From Pseudomonadota bacterium (lineage in GTDB: Bacteria; Myxococcota; Bradymonadia; UBA4248): a stretch of DNA of 6,545 nucleotides. The DNA lies in NCBI GenBank assembly GCA_017629415.1, contig JAGBXG010000153.1, positions 1-6,545 on the forward strand. Reading direction: 5' to 3'. Shown here piece by piece: positions 5,828 through 6,545 of the stretch (position 1 is its first letter; each line of letters begins with the position of its first letter). Below the pieces are notes generated by a model. It saw only the letters and a list, made by a program, of their open reading frames with translations. It did not search any database and was not told where the DNA came from. The translations under genes and the position numbers were made by a program.

Positions 5828-6545
5828 ATGTTTTTTAAGCTTGTCAACTGCCAGGAGATGAATTTGGCTGAACATTCCGCACAAAAGTCAGGCAGCATGC
5901 AGATGTCAGATATGACATTGAGCAGCGATTTGCTGGCAGCCGTTTCGAGCGGTGATGTCGATGCATCCACGTTATTTAAGGAATTGCATTTTCAGCTGTC
6001 AGTCACGCGAGCCATGCTCAAAACGGTCGAGCTGGATCAGATTCTGTACATTATTCTTTCGGGAATTACGCATGGCGATGGGTTGAATTTTAATCGTGCT
6101 GTGCTTTTTTTAGCCTGGGATCGCCGCAATGAACTTCGTGTGACGCGGAGCGCTGGTCCTGCCAATGGCAGCGAAGCTCATCGTATTTGGGAAGGCATCA
6201 AAGCCGAAAAGCTCAATCTTGAGACGCTTTTAGATCGTTACAGTGTCAATTCTCATGAGCCTCAGTATTTGTCTGGTAAGCTGATTGGGTTTTCCCTCAA
6301 GCTTGAAGATGTCAGATCACTTGAGTCCTTAGATGTTGCGCAATTTGAGCTGACCGAAATTATTTCTCATTGTGTGGCTACTCGCAAGCCTTATTACGTC
6401 AATGGCGTTGAGGCTGTGTATCGCGATTGGGTCACGCAGGAATCTGTCGTTTTTAAGAATTTTGCGCTTGTGCCCATTTTCCTCAATGGCGAGGTTTTTG
6501 GGATTATTTTAACGGACAACATTTTTAATTTGCGCGCGATTCAGG
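5828..6545 (+). CDS. GAF-domain signalling protein, 3' end outside window
   Basis: The frame stays open for 239 codons to the right edge. Residues about 68-235 look like a GAF sensor domain: LDQILYIILSGITHGDGLNFNRAVLFL begins it, then AGPANGSEAHRIWEGI, and VVFKNFALVPIFLNGEVFGIILTDN matches the typical last GAF strands. The LNFNRAVLFL and EAHRIWEGI text resembles the GAF type found before histidine-kinase modules in Deltaproteobacteria-like sensors; the output domain lies outside the window, so its type is unknown. No signal peptide or TM helix is seen, so it is probably cytoplasmic. The start is uncertain: ATG 5828 is the most upstream ATG after the J/TPR stop, ATG 5858 directly abuts AGGAG, and TTG 5864 has AGGAG (5853-5857) at an ideal six bases. 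It may be co-transcribed with the J/TPR gene. Confidence 0.85.
   Translation, partial: MFFKLVNCQEMNLAEHSAQKSGSMQMSDMTLSSDLLAAVSSGDVDASTLFKELHFQLSVTRAMLKTVELDQILYIILSGITHGDGLNFNRAVLFLAWDRRNELRVTRSAGPANGSEAHRIWEGIKAEKLNLETLLDRYSVNSHEPQYLSGKLIGFSLKLEDVRSLESLDVAQFELTEIISHCVATRKPYYVNGVEAVYRDWVTQESVVFKNFALVPIFLNGEVFGIILTDNIFNLRAIQ
5853..5857 (+). promoter_or_regulatory. Possible ribosome binding site for an internal start of the GAF gene
   Basis: AGGAG is the best Shine-Dalgarno match near this gene. It is six bases before TTG 5864 and directly next to ATG 5858. If used, the protein would lack the first 12 residues of the longest form, which look unlike the rest. Confidence 0.35.

Overview
The window looks like a chromosomal piece of a Gram-negative, predatory-type or otherwise complex bacterium of the Myxococcota/Bradymonadota (old Deltaproteobacteria) kind. 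This placement is inferred from gene style only: a secreted protein joining disulfide-rich repeats to an FG-GAP/VCBS propeller, a membrane-anchored Ser/Thr-kinase-like protein, a J-domain/TPR protein and a GAF sensor. Base composition is moderate, unlike the high-GC cultured members. No rRNA, tRNA, CRISPR array, transposase or phage gene is visible.

Layout. Positions 1-2715 (minus strand) hold one very long reading frame that runs off the left edge. It encodes a secreted or lipid-anchored protein with eleven tandem four-cysteine repeats, a CC-rich segment, a beta-propeller with Ca-binding-like DxDGDGxxE loops, and the start of a C-terminal region. Positions 2716-2982 are intergenic and carry three evenly spaced GGGCATA hairpins plus the probable promoter and RBS of the long gene. 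Positions 2983-4596 (minus) encode a transmembrane pseudokinase in which the ATP-binding lysine, the HRD aspartate and the DFG aspartate are all replaced. Positions 4597-4955 are a divergent intergenic region with two inverted repeats and a T10 tract. Positions 4956-5765 (plus) encode a J-domain-like protein with HPD replaced by GAD, followed by TPR-type helices. From about 5828 to the right edge (plus) is the N-terminal part of a GAF-domain signalling protein.

How they may work together. The pseudokinase and the J/TPR gene are divergent and could share control sequences. The GAF gene follows the J/TPR gene by about 60 bases on the same strand and may be co-transcribed with it. The pseudokinase and the J-like protein each keep a fold but lack the residues of the classical activity, so scaffold or sensing roles are more likely than catalysis. 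Whether the secreted Cys-repeat/propeller protein belongs to the same pathway cannot be told from sequence; the hairpin array between it and the pseudokinase argues for a separate transcript. The strongest unusual points are the hairpin array with a compensatory base-pair change, the fully degenerate membrane pseudokinase, and the regular Cys-repeat architecture.
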